A model generated the notes under the pieces. That model saw nothing but the letters and a program-made list of their open reading frames with translations, had not been told where the DNA came from and searched no databases. Position numbers and translations under genes: made by a program. This document shows, in pieces, positions 1 through 8,728 of a stretch of 63,418 nt of DNA. The stretch's first letter is position 1, and each line of letters begins with the position of its first letter. The DNA comes from Clostridiales bacterium (lineage in GTDB: Bacteria; Bacillota; Clostridia; Christensenellales; Aristaeellaceae): the NCBI GenBank assembly GCA_012837525.1, contig DUQZ01000058.1:1-63418 (forward strand). Direction: 5' to 3'.

Positions 1-21
1 ACCAAGCTGCGCTACACCTCG

Positions 22-97
22 TGGAGCCAATAAAGGGACTCGAACCCTTGACCTGCGGTTTACGAAACCGCTGCTCTACCAACTGAGCTATATTGGC
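22..97 (-). tRNA. tRNA-Thr (anticodon CGT)
   Basis: Read on the minus strand, the 76 bases fold as a full cloverleaf. The acceptor stem GCCAATA pairs with TATTGGC, the D-arm holds AGCTCAGTTGGTAGAGC, and the T-arm holds GGTTCGAGTCC. The anticodon stem GCGGT/ACCGC encloses the loop TTCGTAA, giving anticodon CGT, which reads ACG (Thr). The 3' CCA is encoded and the discriminator base is T (U). It has its own promoter just upstream. Confidence 0.96.
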
Positions 98-119
98 AGG
101 CCGTCAACCAGCAAGCGCA

Positions 120-148
120 ATTGTAGCATGAAGATAGCAAAGCGTCAA
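120..148 (-). promoter_or_regulatory. promoter of tRNA-Thr
   Basis: On the minus strand, TTGACG (143-148) and TACAAT (120-125) are separated by 17 bases. This is a strong sigma-A type promoter about 20 bases upstream of the tRNA 5' end. Confidence 0.8.
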
Positions 149-170
149 ATCCTTTTCAAGGGTTTTTGAC

Positions 171-218
171 AAAAAAGCAGGGTGCCGGCTGAATCATAAA
201 ACCTATGCTGCCGGCACC
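171..218 (-). terminator. terminator of the nagA-ROK operon
   Basis: On the minus strand the 9-bp stem GGTGCCGGC/GCCGGCACC (210-218 with 181-189) is followed after a few bases by a run of six T (171-176). It lies directly downstream of the ROK stop codon, so it should end the nagA-ROK transcript before the tRNA promoter. Confidence 0.85.
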
Positions 219-242
219 TGTTGTTTTCTGTGATACGTCTGC

Positions 243-1622
243 TTAGCGCACAATCTCCGGCAGGCTGGCCGCAGCGACAGACTGACCCACGCGGCGGGCT
301 TTCTCATCCGGCAGGCTTAAGGTCATCTTCTTTGCCAACTCGGGGAAGTCCTTTTCCAGCACTTCACGGGCGTGCTTGATGATCAGGTCACCGCCCAGGC
401 CGCTTGTGACCCTGCCCATGATCAGCACCTGGTTGATCTCATAAAACAGGGCATACCAGGCAATGGCGTAGCCGAAGTACACGCCGATGGATTTGAAGAT
501 GTCCATCGCCCTGGGGTTTTCCTTTTCCATTTCCTTTTGGACAATTTTCAGCTTCTCCGCCGGGGAATCGGCGCTGGACAAGTCAATGTCAGCGGCGGGC
601 GCCAGCTTGATGACGGCGTCCTGTGAGAAATACTTCACGCCGCAGCCGTAATCACCCGACCATTCGTCCACCATGGCATCCGGGTTCATGTCCACCGGCA
701 CAAAGGCCAGTTCGTTCAGCCACCCGGTGATGCGCATCTTGTGGTCCACATAGCCGCCCGCTTCGCTGGTGCCCATGGCGATGCCCAGCACGTTGCCGGC
801 ATCCAAGCTCATGGCGCCGGCTAAGGCAGTGACGTCCCCGTCATTGGCAACAACCAGCGGCACATCGCCGATTTCTTTCGCGGCGTTGATGTAGATGTTC
901 TTTACCTTGCTCTGGAACAGATCCTTGGGCACCTTCAAGAAGAGGGAAGCTACCATTGCCTTGTTGTCAATATATACACCCGCGCTGGACACGCCAATCG
1001 CGTCCACCCGGGGCAGATGGGAGGCGGCGGTCTTCATTGCGCTGAGGATGCCGTTGTAATGGTAATCCGGGTCCTCGGTCACCTTGGGATGCCAGACCAC
1101 TTCCTCGGAGAAAAGGGTCTTGCCGTCCATCACCGCGCTAACCTTGCGGTCGCTTCCGCCCGCGTCAAAGCCGATGCGGCAGCCATCCAGGTGCTTGCCG
1201 ATGGAGCTGGCGCTTTCCTTGGACGCCTCAATGCTGGCCGGGTCTTCCGCGTATTCCACCTCTAAGGGGCGCTCATACACGGTGTGCATGAAGTCCGCGT
1301 CAAAGGCGCGGCTGCCGCCCTCCTGATAGGCTGCTTTGAGGTGCTCATGCACCAATTTGGAGCCGGAGGTGATGATGCGGTAGCCGCCGCGCACCCACAG
1401 GAGGGATTTGACCAGGCGGTCAAGCAGGGTGATGGTCAACTCATCATCAACGCCCTCTGGCAGGATGTCCAGGCTGAAGGTGGAGTACAGCTCCTCCGCG
1501 CGCTGGATACGCACAACGAAATGCTGGGACGCGCCGTGCTCCTGCACAGCCTTTTGATAATCCCTAAAGACGATGGACAGCGGGTTGAAGCCAGGGTCAA
1601 GCGGTGGGGTCAGTGTTTTCAT
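243..1622 (-). CDS. ROK-family sugar kinase-like protein
   Basis: A 459-residue protein of the actin/hexokinase (ASKHA) fold. The first ~145 residues are an extra N-terminal region, after which the ROK-like core starts with a phosphate-binding loop GFDAGGSDRK (about 151-160). VANDGD (about 258-263) sits where ROK kinases carry the catalytic Asp, and MGTSEAGG follows (about 283-290). It is longer than ordinary ROK glucokinases (~300 aa). The ATG overlaps the nagA stop in an ATGA, so translation is coupled, and GGAAG lies upstream. Pairing with nagA suggests phosphorylation of an amino sugar such as N-acetylglucosamine, which would make NagA's substrate. That substrate is inferred from context only. 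Confidence 0.8.
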   Translation of the reverse strand: MKTLTPPLDPGFNPLSIVFRDYQKAVQEHGASQHFVVRIQRAEELYSTFSLDILPEGVDDELTITLLDRLVKSLLWVRGGYRIITSGSKLVHEHLKAAYQEGGSRAFDADFMHTVYERPLEVEYAEDPASIEASKESASSIGKHLDGCRIGFDAGGSDRKVSAVMDGKTLFSEEVVWHPKVTEDPDYHYNGILSAMKTAASHLPRVDAIGVSSAGVYIDNKAMVASLFLKVPKDLFQSKVKNIYINAAKEIGDVPLVVANDGDVTALAGAMSLDAGNVLGIAMGTSEAGGYVDHKMRITGWLNELAFVPVDMNPDAMVDEWSGDYGCGVKYFSQDAVIKLAPAADIDLSSADSPAEKLKIVQKEMEKENPRAMDIFKSIGVYFGYAIAWYALFYEINQVLIMGRVTSGLGGDLIIKHAREVLEKDFPELAKKMTLSLPDEKARRVGQSVAAASLPEIVR

Positions 1623-2779
1623 TGTGCGTCACTTCCTTTTTGATATTTTAGTTCGCCGCCGATAAAGACGGTCTGCGCGTTCATGTCTTGGTCAAACAGG
1701 ACGATGTCCGCGTCCTTGCCTTGTTCAAGCGTGCCTTTATGGTCATGTATGCCAATGGTCAGCGCCGCGTTGTGGGAGGCAGCGTACACTGCCTGCGCGG
1801 TTGTAAGCCCGGCGTGCTCACGCAGGTTGAAAACAGCCTCGTTTAATTTGAGCACGCTGCCCGCGATGGTGCCATCCGCCAAACGGCACTGGATGCCCTT
1901 GACAAAGATGGGCTGCCCGCCCAGGGTGTATTCGCCGTCGCCCAGGCCGCCCGCGCGCGTGCAGTCGGTAATCAGCACAAACTGGTCCTTCTTGGTGTCG
2001 CGCAGCATACCAAACAAACCTGAATGGACATGGAAGGTATCCGCGATCAATTCAACCGACACCGGATGGGTGAGCGCCGCGCCGACCACGCCCGGGTCAC
2101 GGTGGTTTAAGCCTGTCATGGCGTTAAACAAATGGGTGATGTGGGAGGCGCCCGCTTCAATGGCTTCCACAGCCTGATCAAAACTGGCATCCGTATGCCC
2201 GATGGACACGACAACGTCGGATTCCCGCGTGACTTTTTTAATCGTATCAATGCCGCCTGGCATTTCTGGCGCCATGGTGAGGATCTTGACAACATCCTTG
2301 TGCGAGAGGATTTTATCGGCGTCCGGGGGAATGATGGCCTCCTCAGACTGGGCGCCCTTGCGCTTGGGGTTGATGAAGGGGCCTTCTGCGTGCGCGCCCA
2401 GCACCTGCGCGCCCTTGAAGTCTTTTTGCTTGCTTTCGTCCATCATATAGCGCACGTTTTGAAGCGCGGCCTCGATCTCGGCCCAGGACACCGTCATGGT
2501 GGTGGGCAGAAAGGCGGTAACCCCGTTTTGGATGACGCCTTTTGCGATGGTACGGATGCCTTCCAGGCTGCCGTCGGAGGTATCCTCGCCCAAATAGCCG
2601 TGTATATGCAGGTCAATCAGGCCGGGGGAGACATAGTTTCCCTTGGCGTCGATGACCTCACAGCCTTCCGGAATCTCATCAACCGGGACAAGGCCGCGGA
2701 TTTTCGTGTCAAACACCAGCGCTTTGCCGCTGACTTCCTCCTCGCCTACGAGGAAAATTCCGTTTTTGATTGCTTTCAT
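1619..2779 (-). CDS. nagA: N-acetylglucosamine-6-phosphate deacetylase
   Basis: A 386-residue amidohydrolase-superfamily enzyme that converts GlcNAc-6-phosphate to glucosamine-6-phosphate and acetate in amino-sugar catabolism in the cytoplasm. Visible signatures are the metal motif HIHG near residue 60, the AEGPFINPKRKGAH-like stretch (AEGPFINPKRKGAQ), the later histidine in SIGHTDA, HLFNAMTGL, and the acidic ITDCTRAGG motif. The ATG at 2779 is chosen because GGAG sits 9 bases upstream; in-frame ATGs at 2794 and 2857 overlap or precede that site. It is the first gene of a two-gene operon with the ROK kinase. No nagB lies in the window. Confidence 0.95.
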   Translation of the reverse strand: MKAIKNGIFLVGEEEVSGKALVFDTKIRGLVPVDEIPEGCEVIDAKGNYVSPGLIDLHIHGYLGEDTSDGSLEGIRTIAKGVIQNGVTAFLPTTMTVSWAEIEAALQNVRYMMDESKQKDFKGAQVLGAHAEGPFINPKRKGAQSEEAIIPPDADKILSHKDVVKILTMAPEMPGGIDTIKKVTRESDVVVSIGHTDASFDQAVEAIEAGASHITHLFNAMTGLNHRDPGVVGAALTHPVSVELIADTFHVHSGLFGMLRDTKKDQFVLITDCTRAGGLGDGEYTLGGQPIFVKGIQCRLADGTIAGSVLKLNEAVFNLREHAGLTTAQAVYAASHNAALTIGIHDHKGTLEQGKDADIVLFDQDMNAQTVFIGGELKYQKGSDAQ

Positions 2780-2824
2780 GCCATTTTTCTCCATCGTCCG
2801 TACTTGTAGGTTAAATACACTGAT

Positions 2825-2830
2825 AGTATA
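2825..2830 (-). promoter_or_regulatory. candidate -10 element for nagA
   Basis: TATACT on the minus strand lies about 45 bases upstream of the nagA start. The hexamer 17 bases further upstream (TTTATT) matches the -35 consensus poorly, so the promoter may need an activator or be weak. Confidence 0.45.
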
Positions 2831-2937
2831 CCCCATATTTGCTGATAAATAAACCATTTAGTCACAAACATTCTGAAAAACGCACCAGATTGTCCTACAT
2901 TTGTGGTTTTGCTTTGTTTGTATTGAGTTCCAGACGA

Positions 2938-2966
2938 TTGACAGGGGCTGCGCGCTTACATAGTAT
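2938..2966 (+). promoter_or_regulatory. promoter for the GNAT-Nudix gene
   Basis: A consensus TTGACA (2938-2943) is separated by 17 bases from TAGTAT (2961-2966). It lies about 90 bases before the start of the GNAT-Nudix gene and diverges from nagA. Confidence 0.6.
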
Positions 2967-3053
2967 GGTAGGCGTACGATATAAACGCGCGGTAACCATC
3001 CTGTTGCGGCGCCTTGCGAAGCAGAGCATCAAATTTGGAGTGAATCATTCTTT

Positions 3054-3977
3054 ATGAGCCTACATCATGACACATCAAGCCCGCGGTTTGCGCAGGCCAA
3101 GCCGCAAATCAGCCAGAGCATCCACAGGTCCAGGCCCATGTTTGTCAACCTGAAAAACCGCCTGCACCTGCCCGGCGTGGCGGAGTTGCTGGCGCCCTGC
3201 ACCCATCACTTGACGCCAACCCAGTACAAGCGCATGATGTCTGCCTGGCAGTCCATGGACATCTTTCACATATTTGGCTTTGTCCAATATGGCCGCGTGA
3301 TTGGGATCCTGTCTGTTGAGGAGCGCAATCCGGGCTTTGCCCGGGTGCTGACCATCGCGGTGCATCCCAACTACCAGCGCCGCGGCCTGGGGCGCAGGCT
3401 GATTGTCGAATCCTTTTGCTCCTTGGGATTAAAGGAACTCACGGCGATGAGCCTGGGGGACAACCTGGGTTTTTACACAACGCTCAGTTTCGCCATCCGC
3501 AAGCAGGAGCAAACGGCCAATGGGCAATCGGTTTACACATGTGTCTTAACCAAGAAGGCGCTGTTTGCCGCCTACAAGCACGAATATTCCGCCGGCGCGG
3601 TGCTTTATTGTGAGCAGGATGGCGAGCGCCTCTATGTGCTGGTGACGGAGTTGTCCGGCAACACGGGCTTGCCCAAAGGCCATGTGGAGGAGGGGGAGAC
3701 CGAAACCCAGACCGCGCTACGGGAGATTTATGAGGAAACCGGCATCACCGCACGCATTGTGCCCGGCTTTGGCGGGGACATCGTCTATCCGCAGGGCCGC
3801 GGCATGCTGAAGCATTTTACCTACTTCCTGGCCACCTTTGACTGCGCGCAGGGCGTTACCTCAGGCGATGACGTGCAGGCGCATATTCTGCCCTATGACC
3901 AGGCCTACCGCAAGCTGTCCTTCAGCGATGTGCGGATTATTCTCAAGCAGGCAGAGGGATTTTTAAACAAACAATAA
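3054..3977 (+). CDS. GNAT acetyltransferase-Nudix hydrolase fusion
   Basis: A 307-residue two-domain protein. Residues about 60-165 are a GNAT N-acetyltransferase domain with the acetyl-CoA loop HPNYQRRGLG (104-113). Residues about 175-300 are a Nudix hydrolase domain with a textbook Nudix box at 209-231 (GX5EX7REUXEEXGU, all key G and E residues present). The fusion could couple acetylation to hydrolysis of a nucleoside-diphosphate derivative; neither substrate can be read from the sequence. The ATG at 3054 has GGAG 13 bases upstream, a little far. Met29 (3138) is a possible alternative start that would remove a low-complexity N-terminus. Confidence 0.85.
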   Translation: MSLHHDTSSPRFAQAKPQISQSIHRSRPMFVNLKNRLHLPGVAELLAPCTHHLTPTQYKRMMSAWQSMDIFHIFGFVQYGRVIGILSVEERNPGFARVLTIAVHPNYQRRGLGRRLIVESFCSLGLKELTAMSLGDNLGFYTTLSFAIRKQEQTANGQSVYTCVLTKKALFAAYKHEYSAGAVLYCEQDGERLYVLVTELSGNTGLPKGHVEEGETETQTALREIYEETGITARIVPGFGGDIVYPQGRGMLKHFTYFLATFDCAQGVTSGDDVQAHILPYDQAYRKLSFSDVRIILKQAEGFLNKQ

Positions 3978-4072
3978 GCTGTTTCCGCATAAAAACCGTT
4001 TACGCTGGGTATATTTTTGGTATCAGCAGACAGCTGGAAGGCTGGCAATCCCAGCCATGAAAGGAGCGTATT

Positions 4073-4363
4073 ATGCAGGGGATTCTTCAGTTGATCATTC
4101 AGGCTGTTTCCGGCGCTTTGGGCGGCAACGCCGCGGGCAAGGCCTCGTCCAAGCTTGATCTGGGCGCGATTGGTAACACCATCGCGGGCATCCTGGGTGG
4201 CCTGGGCGGTAGCCAGCTTCTTGGCCTGTTGGGTGTGGCCAATTCCGCGTCCGGCAGCACGGACATTGGCAGCATCATCGCCAGCATCCTGGGCGGCGGT
4301 GTGGGCGGCGGCGCGCTGACTGCCATCGTCGGCCTGATCAAAAACATGCTCAACAAGAAATAA
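4073..4363 (+). CDS. small glycine-rich hydrophobic protein
   Basis: A 96-residue protein with a strong ribosome binding site (AAAGGAG, 8 bases before ATG) and its own terminator, so it is probably expressed. It is rich in Gly, Ala, Ile, Leu and Ser, with repeated GILGGLGG and SILGGGVGGG-like segments and a lysine tail (NMLNKK). There is no cysteine, no signal peptidase site and no enzymatic motif. The pattern suggests a membrane-associating or self-assembling peptide. I do not recognise the family, and no function is assigned. Confidence 0.75.
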   Translation: MQGILQLIIQAVSGALGGNAAGKASSKLDLGAIGNTIAGILGGLGGSQLLGLLGVANSASGSTDIGSIIASILGGGVGGGALTAIVGLIKNMLNKK

Positions 4364-4379
4364 TCAATCCACAAGGTGC

Positions 4380-4407
4380 AAAAAAGCGGCAGGGTTGCCG
4401 CTTTTTT
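4380..4407. terminator. bidirectional terminator between the Gly-rich gene and the CotH gene
   Basis: The stem GCGGCA (4386-4391) / TGCCGC (4396-4401) has a 4-base loop and is flanked by A6 on the left and T6 on the right. It can end both the plus-strand small gene and the minus-strand CotH gene. Confidence 0.9.
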
Positions 4408-4435
4408 GCGCTTTTGCAGGTTTATAATCAAGGAA

Positions 4436-7400
4436 TCAAATCACACCGGGCGGCATCTCGGGCCGGGGGCCAAAGTACTCTGTCAACTGCGCGTCCGTCA
4501 GCTTGAACCATTCCTTAACCTGGTCCCAGCAGATGGTGGGGCGTTTTTTCACCACGTTTTTCATCCGGTCAACACGTGCGTTCCAATAGCGCATGGAACC
4601 GTCCACGGTCTGCGGCTGTTCAGAGGAGATACTCTTTAAGTGGTACGCCGACCAGCGTTCATAGTGCATCATCATCTCCGGTTGCAGGATGTTGTAGCAC
4701 TCATCAATCTGCGCAAGCATGACATCGCTGGTCAGCTTTTGAAAGATGGCGCCAAAGCGGCGCAGGAAGAGGTCCTGCATCTCCGCGTTTTCCAGCAGCT
4801 TGCGGATGAGGGTGTTGTCAATCGCGTTGTTTACGCCAGTGCCCTTGGGGTTAAGGATATTCCGGATGCCATTGGCATTGGAGTTGAACAGGCCATAGTC
4901 CAGGTCGTACAGGATCCAGCGCCACTGGTCGCTGTCATGAAGTTTGTAATAGCGGATGTTACCTGTATCTGTATTGGCGAAGAAGGCCTCCAGGCTCATG
5001 TAGTCAAAATAGTTTTCAATGTCAATGCGGTCCGTCAGATATTTTAAATCATCCGGATTCTTGCCAGGGGACAGCGTCTTCGCCTTGGCCAGCAGCTCTT
5101 TATATTCGGCATTGCTGCCCCAGTAGGACTTGCTGTTGCCCTCCAGGATGGTCATGTTGTCCGCGTCCTCGATGTCCATGCCCTCATGCTGGGCCACAAA
5201 ATACCGGCTGACGCGCTCGCGCATGTTGTACTGGCCCCAATACTGGCCGTTCAGGTAGACGATGACGGGGTTCCAGGCCTGATGGATCACCGTGGTGTCC
5301 AATTGATCAACCAGGCGGGACTGCACGCCGTCCGCCATGCGCGTCCAGACCGCGTCGTTGCCGCTGACGCGCAGCACGAAGGATTTGTACACATCAAAGG
5401 GGCGGTCATCAAATAAGGCGGCATGGATGTATTTGCTGCCAAACCGCGCGCGTGACTGCACCTTGAAGGATTTTTGCGGCATATCAAGGGAATACTGCCC
5501 GATCAAGCCAAAGGTAACGCCCTGGCTGAAGACGGCTTCCTGCTGGTTTTGCCGGAACATTTCCGCGTAACCAGGCCGGTGCTTCTTGCCATGCACCGCG
5601 TAGGTGGGGTAGGGGTTTTTAAAGGGAATTTTCTCATATTGCAGGATGTCAATCCCCTCGCCAATGGCCAGCATGCCCTGGTCGGGATCCCACAATTCAA
5701 TGGGGTCGGTGGTCAGGCAGACAACCGGCAGGGTGAAATAGGTCTTCATCACATAGGTGGAGGTGATAACGGGGGAGGGCTGCAGCCCTTCTCTAAACCC
5801 GCGGGCACGCACCACGGTTGTGTCTGTGATGGGAATGGGGCCTTCATACACGCGGCTGTTCGCGATTGTCGGGATGGAACCGTCCAGGGTATAGCGGATC
5901 TCCCCGCCCTTGGGGATGGTGATTTCAAGCGTGATGTCCTGTTGGTACAGCCCGCCCGCGGTAGAAAAGGCTGGCGTTGGCGCATAGCCAAAAAAACCAA
6001 CAGAATTGGCGGCGCCGGGGGTAGGTACGTCGAAATAAAAAAAGCCTTCTTTCCCGGGGGAGCGGCCGTAGGAAATATCGGTGGGTATCTCTGGTGTGAC
6101 AATCCGGTCCAGCACCCGCCCATCGCTGTCAGACAGCGTCATCACCTCGCCGCCTGCGCGCTTCACGGCAAAGCTGGCATGCAGGGCAGATGCGTCTGAT
6201 CCCGGTGTTTTGCTTTTGCTTAAGTGGATCACCTTGTGCTCGCCCGGCCAGATGCTGGTGCCCTGCGGAAACTGCCATTTGCGCGGCCAGTTCAGGTTGT
6301 CGGACAAACCCCAGTGGCTGATATCCTGGACGACATCGGCATAGCTGACGATCTCCACCCAGTCAGAAAACGGGCCGCCCGCGGACGGGGCGATGGTGTC
6401 GTTGCTGCTCATCACCTCAGAGATATAAATCTTGTAGGGGTTGATGGCGCGCATGTACTCGTTCGCCTTGTGAAAGCCCACCTTGTCGTTGGAGACGCCC
6501 GGGGTGGGCACCTCAAACACTTCCCACTCCCCGGTTTCCTCGTTGCGGCCAAAGGAATGGTCAACCGGCATGTTCGGGTAGGTCACCCGGTCCAGCAACT
6601 GGCCTTGCACCGTGGATAAGGTGACTGTCTCACCTTCCCCGGCCAGGGAGAAATTGGTGTGGGGGATGTTGCCCGCGTTCTCGCGGTTTTTACCGGAGGC
6701 GAAGACCAGATAACGGCCATGGGGCGCGATGACGGCGTCCTCTGGGAAAACCCACTTGATGGGACGGTCCTCGTTGTCCGACAGCGCGAACACATCCAGC
6801 GCGATGGGCGCGTTGCTGTTGCTCTTTAGTTCAATCCAGTCGCTCAACTCGCCGTCTTCATCCCGCAGACCGCTGCGGGGTGCTGGGCAGATCTCGCTGA
6901 TGACCAGGGTGCCCGATTCAATCAGGTAGGAGGACATATAGGCCGCGTGGCCTTCCTCGGTGTTGGGGAAGCCGGGGGTATACAGGTCGGTCTTCTCAAA
7001 CACCCCGTTTTCCATCAGCGCGAAGGATTCATTGGCGTTCAAGGTGGGGGTGTCCTCCACCTTGTCAATCACGTAGCCGTTGGTGTCAAACAGGTAGACG
7101 CTGGCCGTGATGCTGGAAATTTTAAACTTGGCGTGCAGGGGCTTGCCCGGCTCGTTTTGGTTGGTGTTGTCGCAATAGACAATGATGCGCTCACCAGCCG
7201 CCAGCGTGATATCCGGGAAGATAAAGCGCGCGCGGTCGGGCCGGTTGGACAGCGCCCGATCCTTTAAATTGATGGGGCTGTCAGACACATTGGTCAATTC
7301 CAGCCAGTCCGAGAAATTGCCGTTCTCATCCGGGAAGGCGGAGGAATTGTCTGCCATCAACTCTGTGATGCGAAGGCCTGTGCTGCCGGATGTGGGCGCG

Positions 7401-7552
7401 GTGGGGTCTACATTGAGCGCTTTTTGGGTGACATCAAGCGGCGATATAATCACCAAAAGCGCGATGAGGGCAACACAAAAAATCAAAAGACCAAGGCGGT
7501 CTTCCCTGCGGTGTGCGCGCCGTACGGGTCTGCGGCCGGGACGTTGGGTCAT
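4436..7552 (-). CDS. lamin-tail domain and CotH-kinase surface protein
   Basis: A 1038-residue protein with a basic N-terminus and one transmembrane anchor (about 22-40). Three lamin-tail domains follow (about 55-195, 212-355, 372-515), each starting with an ITELMADNS-like strand and a SDWxEL motif. Next come a chitobiase/hexosaminidase C-terminal-like domain (about 530-605, with IRYTLDGSIPT) and a CotH-type kinase domain (about 605-1000) with YNMRERVSRYF, GNIRYYKL and WILYDLDYGLF. CotH proteins are atypical kinases; in Bacillus, CotH phosphorylates spore-coat proteins. Here the anchor and lamin-tail repeats point to the outer face of the cell. The gene lies 18 bases after the Smr gene with AAAGGAG before the ATG, so the two are probably co-transcribed. 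Confidence 0.88.
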   Translation of the reverse strand: MTQRPGRRPVRRAHRREDRLGLLIFCVALIALLVIISPLDVTQKALNVDPTAPTSGSTGLRITELMADNSSAFPDENGNFSDWLELTNVSDSPINLKDRALSNRPDRARFIFPDITLAAGERIIVYCDNTNQNEPGKPLHAKFKISSITASVYLFDTNGYVIDKVEDTPTLNANESFALMENGVFEKTDLYTPGFPNTEEGHAAYMSSYLIESGTLVISEICPAPRSGLRDEDGELSDWIELKSNSNAPIALDVFALSDNEDRPIKWVFPEDAVIAPHGRYLVFASGKNRENAGNIPHTNFSLAGEGETVTLSTVQGQLLDRVTYPNMPVDHSFGRNEETGEWEVFEVPTPGVSNDKVGFHKANEYMRAINPYKIYISEVMSSNDTIAPSAGGPFSDWVEIVSYADVVQDISHWGLSDNLNWPRKWQFPQGTSIWPGEHKVIHLSKSKTPGSDASALHASFAVKRAGGEVMTLSDSDGRVLDRIVTPEIPTDISYGRSPGKEGFFYFDVPTPGAANSVGFFGYAPTPAFSTAGGLYQQDITLEITIPKGGEIRYTLDGSIPTIANSRVYEGPIPITDTTVVRARGFREGLQPSPVITSTYVMKTYFTLPVVCLTTDPIELWDPDQGMLAIGEGIDILQYEKIPFKNPYPTYAVHGKKHRPGYAEMFRQNQQEAVFSQGVTFGLIGQYSLDMPQKSFKVQSRARFGSKYIHAALFDDRPFDVYKSFVLRVSGNDAVWTRMADGVQSRLVDQLDTTVIHQAWNPVIVYLNGQYWGQYNMRERVSRYFVAQHEGMDIEDADNMTILEGNSKSYWGSNAEYKELLAKAKTLSPGKNPDDLKYLTDRIDIENYFDYMSLEAFFANTDTGNIRYYKLHDSDQWRWILYDLDYGLFNSNANGIRNILNPKGTGVNNAIDNTLIRKLLENAEMQDLFLRRFGAIFQKLTSDVMLAQIDECYNILQPEMMMHYERWSAYHLKSISSEQPQTVDGSMRYWNARVDRMKNVVKKRPTICWDQVKEWFKLTDAQLTEYFGPRPEMPPGVI

Positions 7553-7570
7553 ACTGCTCCTTTATGGGGG

Positions 7571-7804
7571 TCAAGCGTACTCTCTGAGTACGAAAATGGT
7601 CTGTCCGGGGTTGGGGCTGCTCTCCATCCGGATGACGCGCGGGTGGTTTTTAAACTCACTGCGCACCATATCGCGGATCGCGCTGCCCTGCTTGTGTCCA
7701 TGGATGATTCTCAGCCGGTAATCAGCGGCGGTGGCACGGGCCAGGGCGGACATTACCGCGGTTCTTGCTTGAAACAAGTTCTTTCCGTGCAGGTCCAGTT
7801 CCAT
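7571..7804 (-). CDS. Smr-domain protein
   Basis: A 77-residue stand-alone Smr domain. It has the LDLHG motif at the N-terminus and IIHGHKQG in the middle, the counterpart of the HGxG core of MutS2-type Smr domains. Smr domains bind or nick branched DNA or act as RNases; which applies cannot be told from this short form. GAGGTGA sits 5 bases before the ATG. It is followed closely by the CotH gene and preceded by its own promoter. Confidence 0.85.
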   Translation of the reverse strand: MELDLHGKNLFQARTAVMSALARATAADYRLRIIHGHKQGSAIRDMVRSEFKNHPRVIRMESSPNPGQTIFVLREYA

Positions 7805-7832
7805 TCAATCACCTCAGAAGAAAATCATCAAC

Positions 7833-7861
7833 AGTATAATACAGCCCCTAAACAGAATCAA
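7833..7861 (-). promoter_or_regulatory. promoter for smr-cotH
   Basis: On the minus strand, TTGATT (7856-7861) and TATACT (7833-7838) are 17 bases apart, ending about 29 bases before the smr start. The promoter overlaps a hairpin (7841-7849 with 7866-7874, ACAGCCCCT/AGGGGCTGT) that follows the upstream ATP-grasp gene. That hairpin lacks a T run, so it is a weak terminator or an operator-like repeat. Confidence 0.7.
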
Positions 7862-7891
7862 GTTAAGGGGCTGTACGCAAGGATATACATA

Positions 7892-8728
7892 TCAAATCTT
7901 GTTTAGAATAAAAGCCAGATACCGCGCGACAATGTCCTCGTGTCCATTGGCAAACAGCATGCGGGTGCCCACCGCGTCCTCAATCTCATTAAACACCAGT
8001 TTGCCCTGGTGAAAAATGAAATCAATGCCCACCAAACCAAAGTCAAACAGGCCAATGATCTCGCGCACAACACGCTCATCCTCCGGTTGCAACACAAAGG
8101 GCGTGGCGTCCCCGCCCTGGCCGATGTTACTGCGGAAGTCGTGGTCCGCGTGGCGCATAAACACAGCGATGATCTCCTTGCCCAGCACATAGGCGCGCAC
8201 ATCCCGGCCAGGGGTGTCAGACAGGTTTTGCGCCAGCGCGCTGCCGGAAGGGATTTTGGCGATGGATTCCTGAAACGCCCGGTCGTTGTTGGCCAGGTAC
8301 ACGCCCCGGCCGCCGCAGCTGAATACGTCCTTGATGACCACCGGGTACGGTAGGGGCGAGGCGGTTTCATCCCCGCGCAGAAACACCGTGTCCATCGCCC
8401 GCGTGATGCGGCTGATCAATTGATGGGTCAGGCGCTTGTCGTTGCAGATGCGGGCGACATGGCAGTTGTTAAAAGCCGGGATGCCCATGTGTTCAAACTG
8501 CGCGCTGAGCAGAGGGTGGTTCAGGCGCATCACCGCGGCATCGGGTAACTTCAGCCCATCCTTGTGGGAAAGCGCGGGCTGGCCATCCCGGATGCCCATT
8601 TGCAAATCTTCAGCCAGCACCAGCTGGATGGCAGCGCGTTGCTGTTTTGCGGCGAAACCCCACTGGTCAATAAAAAACTGGTTCCGCGCGACATTGTGCT
8701 GTTCGTAAACAAGCCAGATGGTCTTCAT
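7892..8728 (-). CDS. RimK-like ATP-grasp ligase (second of a pair)
   Basis: A 278-residue ATP-grasp protein. The glycine-rich lid VIKDVFSCGGRGVYL lies about residues 137-151, GRDVRAYVLG follows about 185-195, and the Mg-binding segment near the C-terminus reads FNEIEDAVGTRM. ATP-grasp ligases join a carboxylate to an amine, alcohol or thiol through an acyl-phosphate; RimK relatives add amino acids to protein or peptide ends. The ATG at 8728 follows AAGGATG and overlaps the stop of the neighbouring paralogue in ATGA. Substrate unknown. Confidence 0.85.
   Translation of the reverse strand: MKTIWLVYEQHNVARNQFFIDQWGFAAKQQRAAIQLVLAEDLQMGIRDGQPALSHKDGLKLPDAAVMRLNHPLLSAQFEHMGIPAFNNCHVARICNDKRLTHQLISRITRAMDTVFLRGDETASPLPYPVVIKDVFSCGGRGVYLANNDRAFQESIAKIPSGSALAQNLSDTPGRDVRAYVLGKEIIAVFMRHADHDFRSNIGQGGDATPFVLQPEDERVVREIIGLFDFGLVGIDFIFHQGKLVFNEIEDAVGTRMLFANGHEDIVARYLAFILNKI

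Noticed and set aside
2839..3057. Short plus-strand frame between nagA and the GNAT-Nudix gene
   Set aside because: It covers the promoter region of the GNAT-Nudix gene, lacks a ribosome binding site and resembles no protein.
7841..7874. Hairpin ACAGCCCCT/AGGGGCTGT as a terminator for the ATP-grasp genes
   Set aside because: No T run follows on the minus strand, and the right arm lies within the smr promoter spacer; listed only as part of that promoter.
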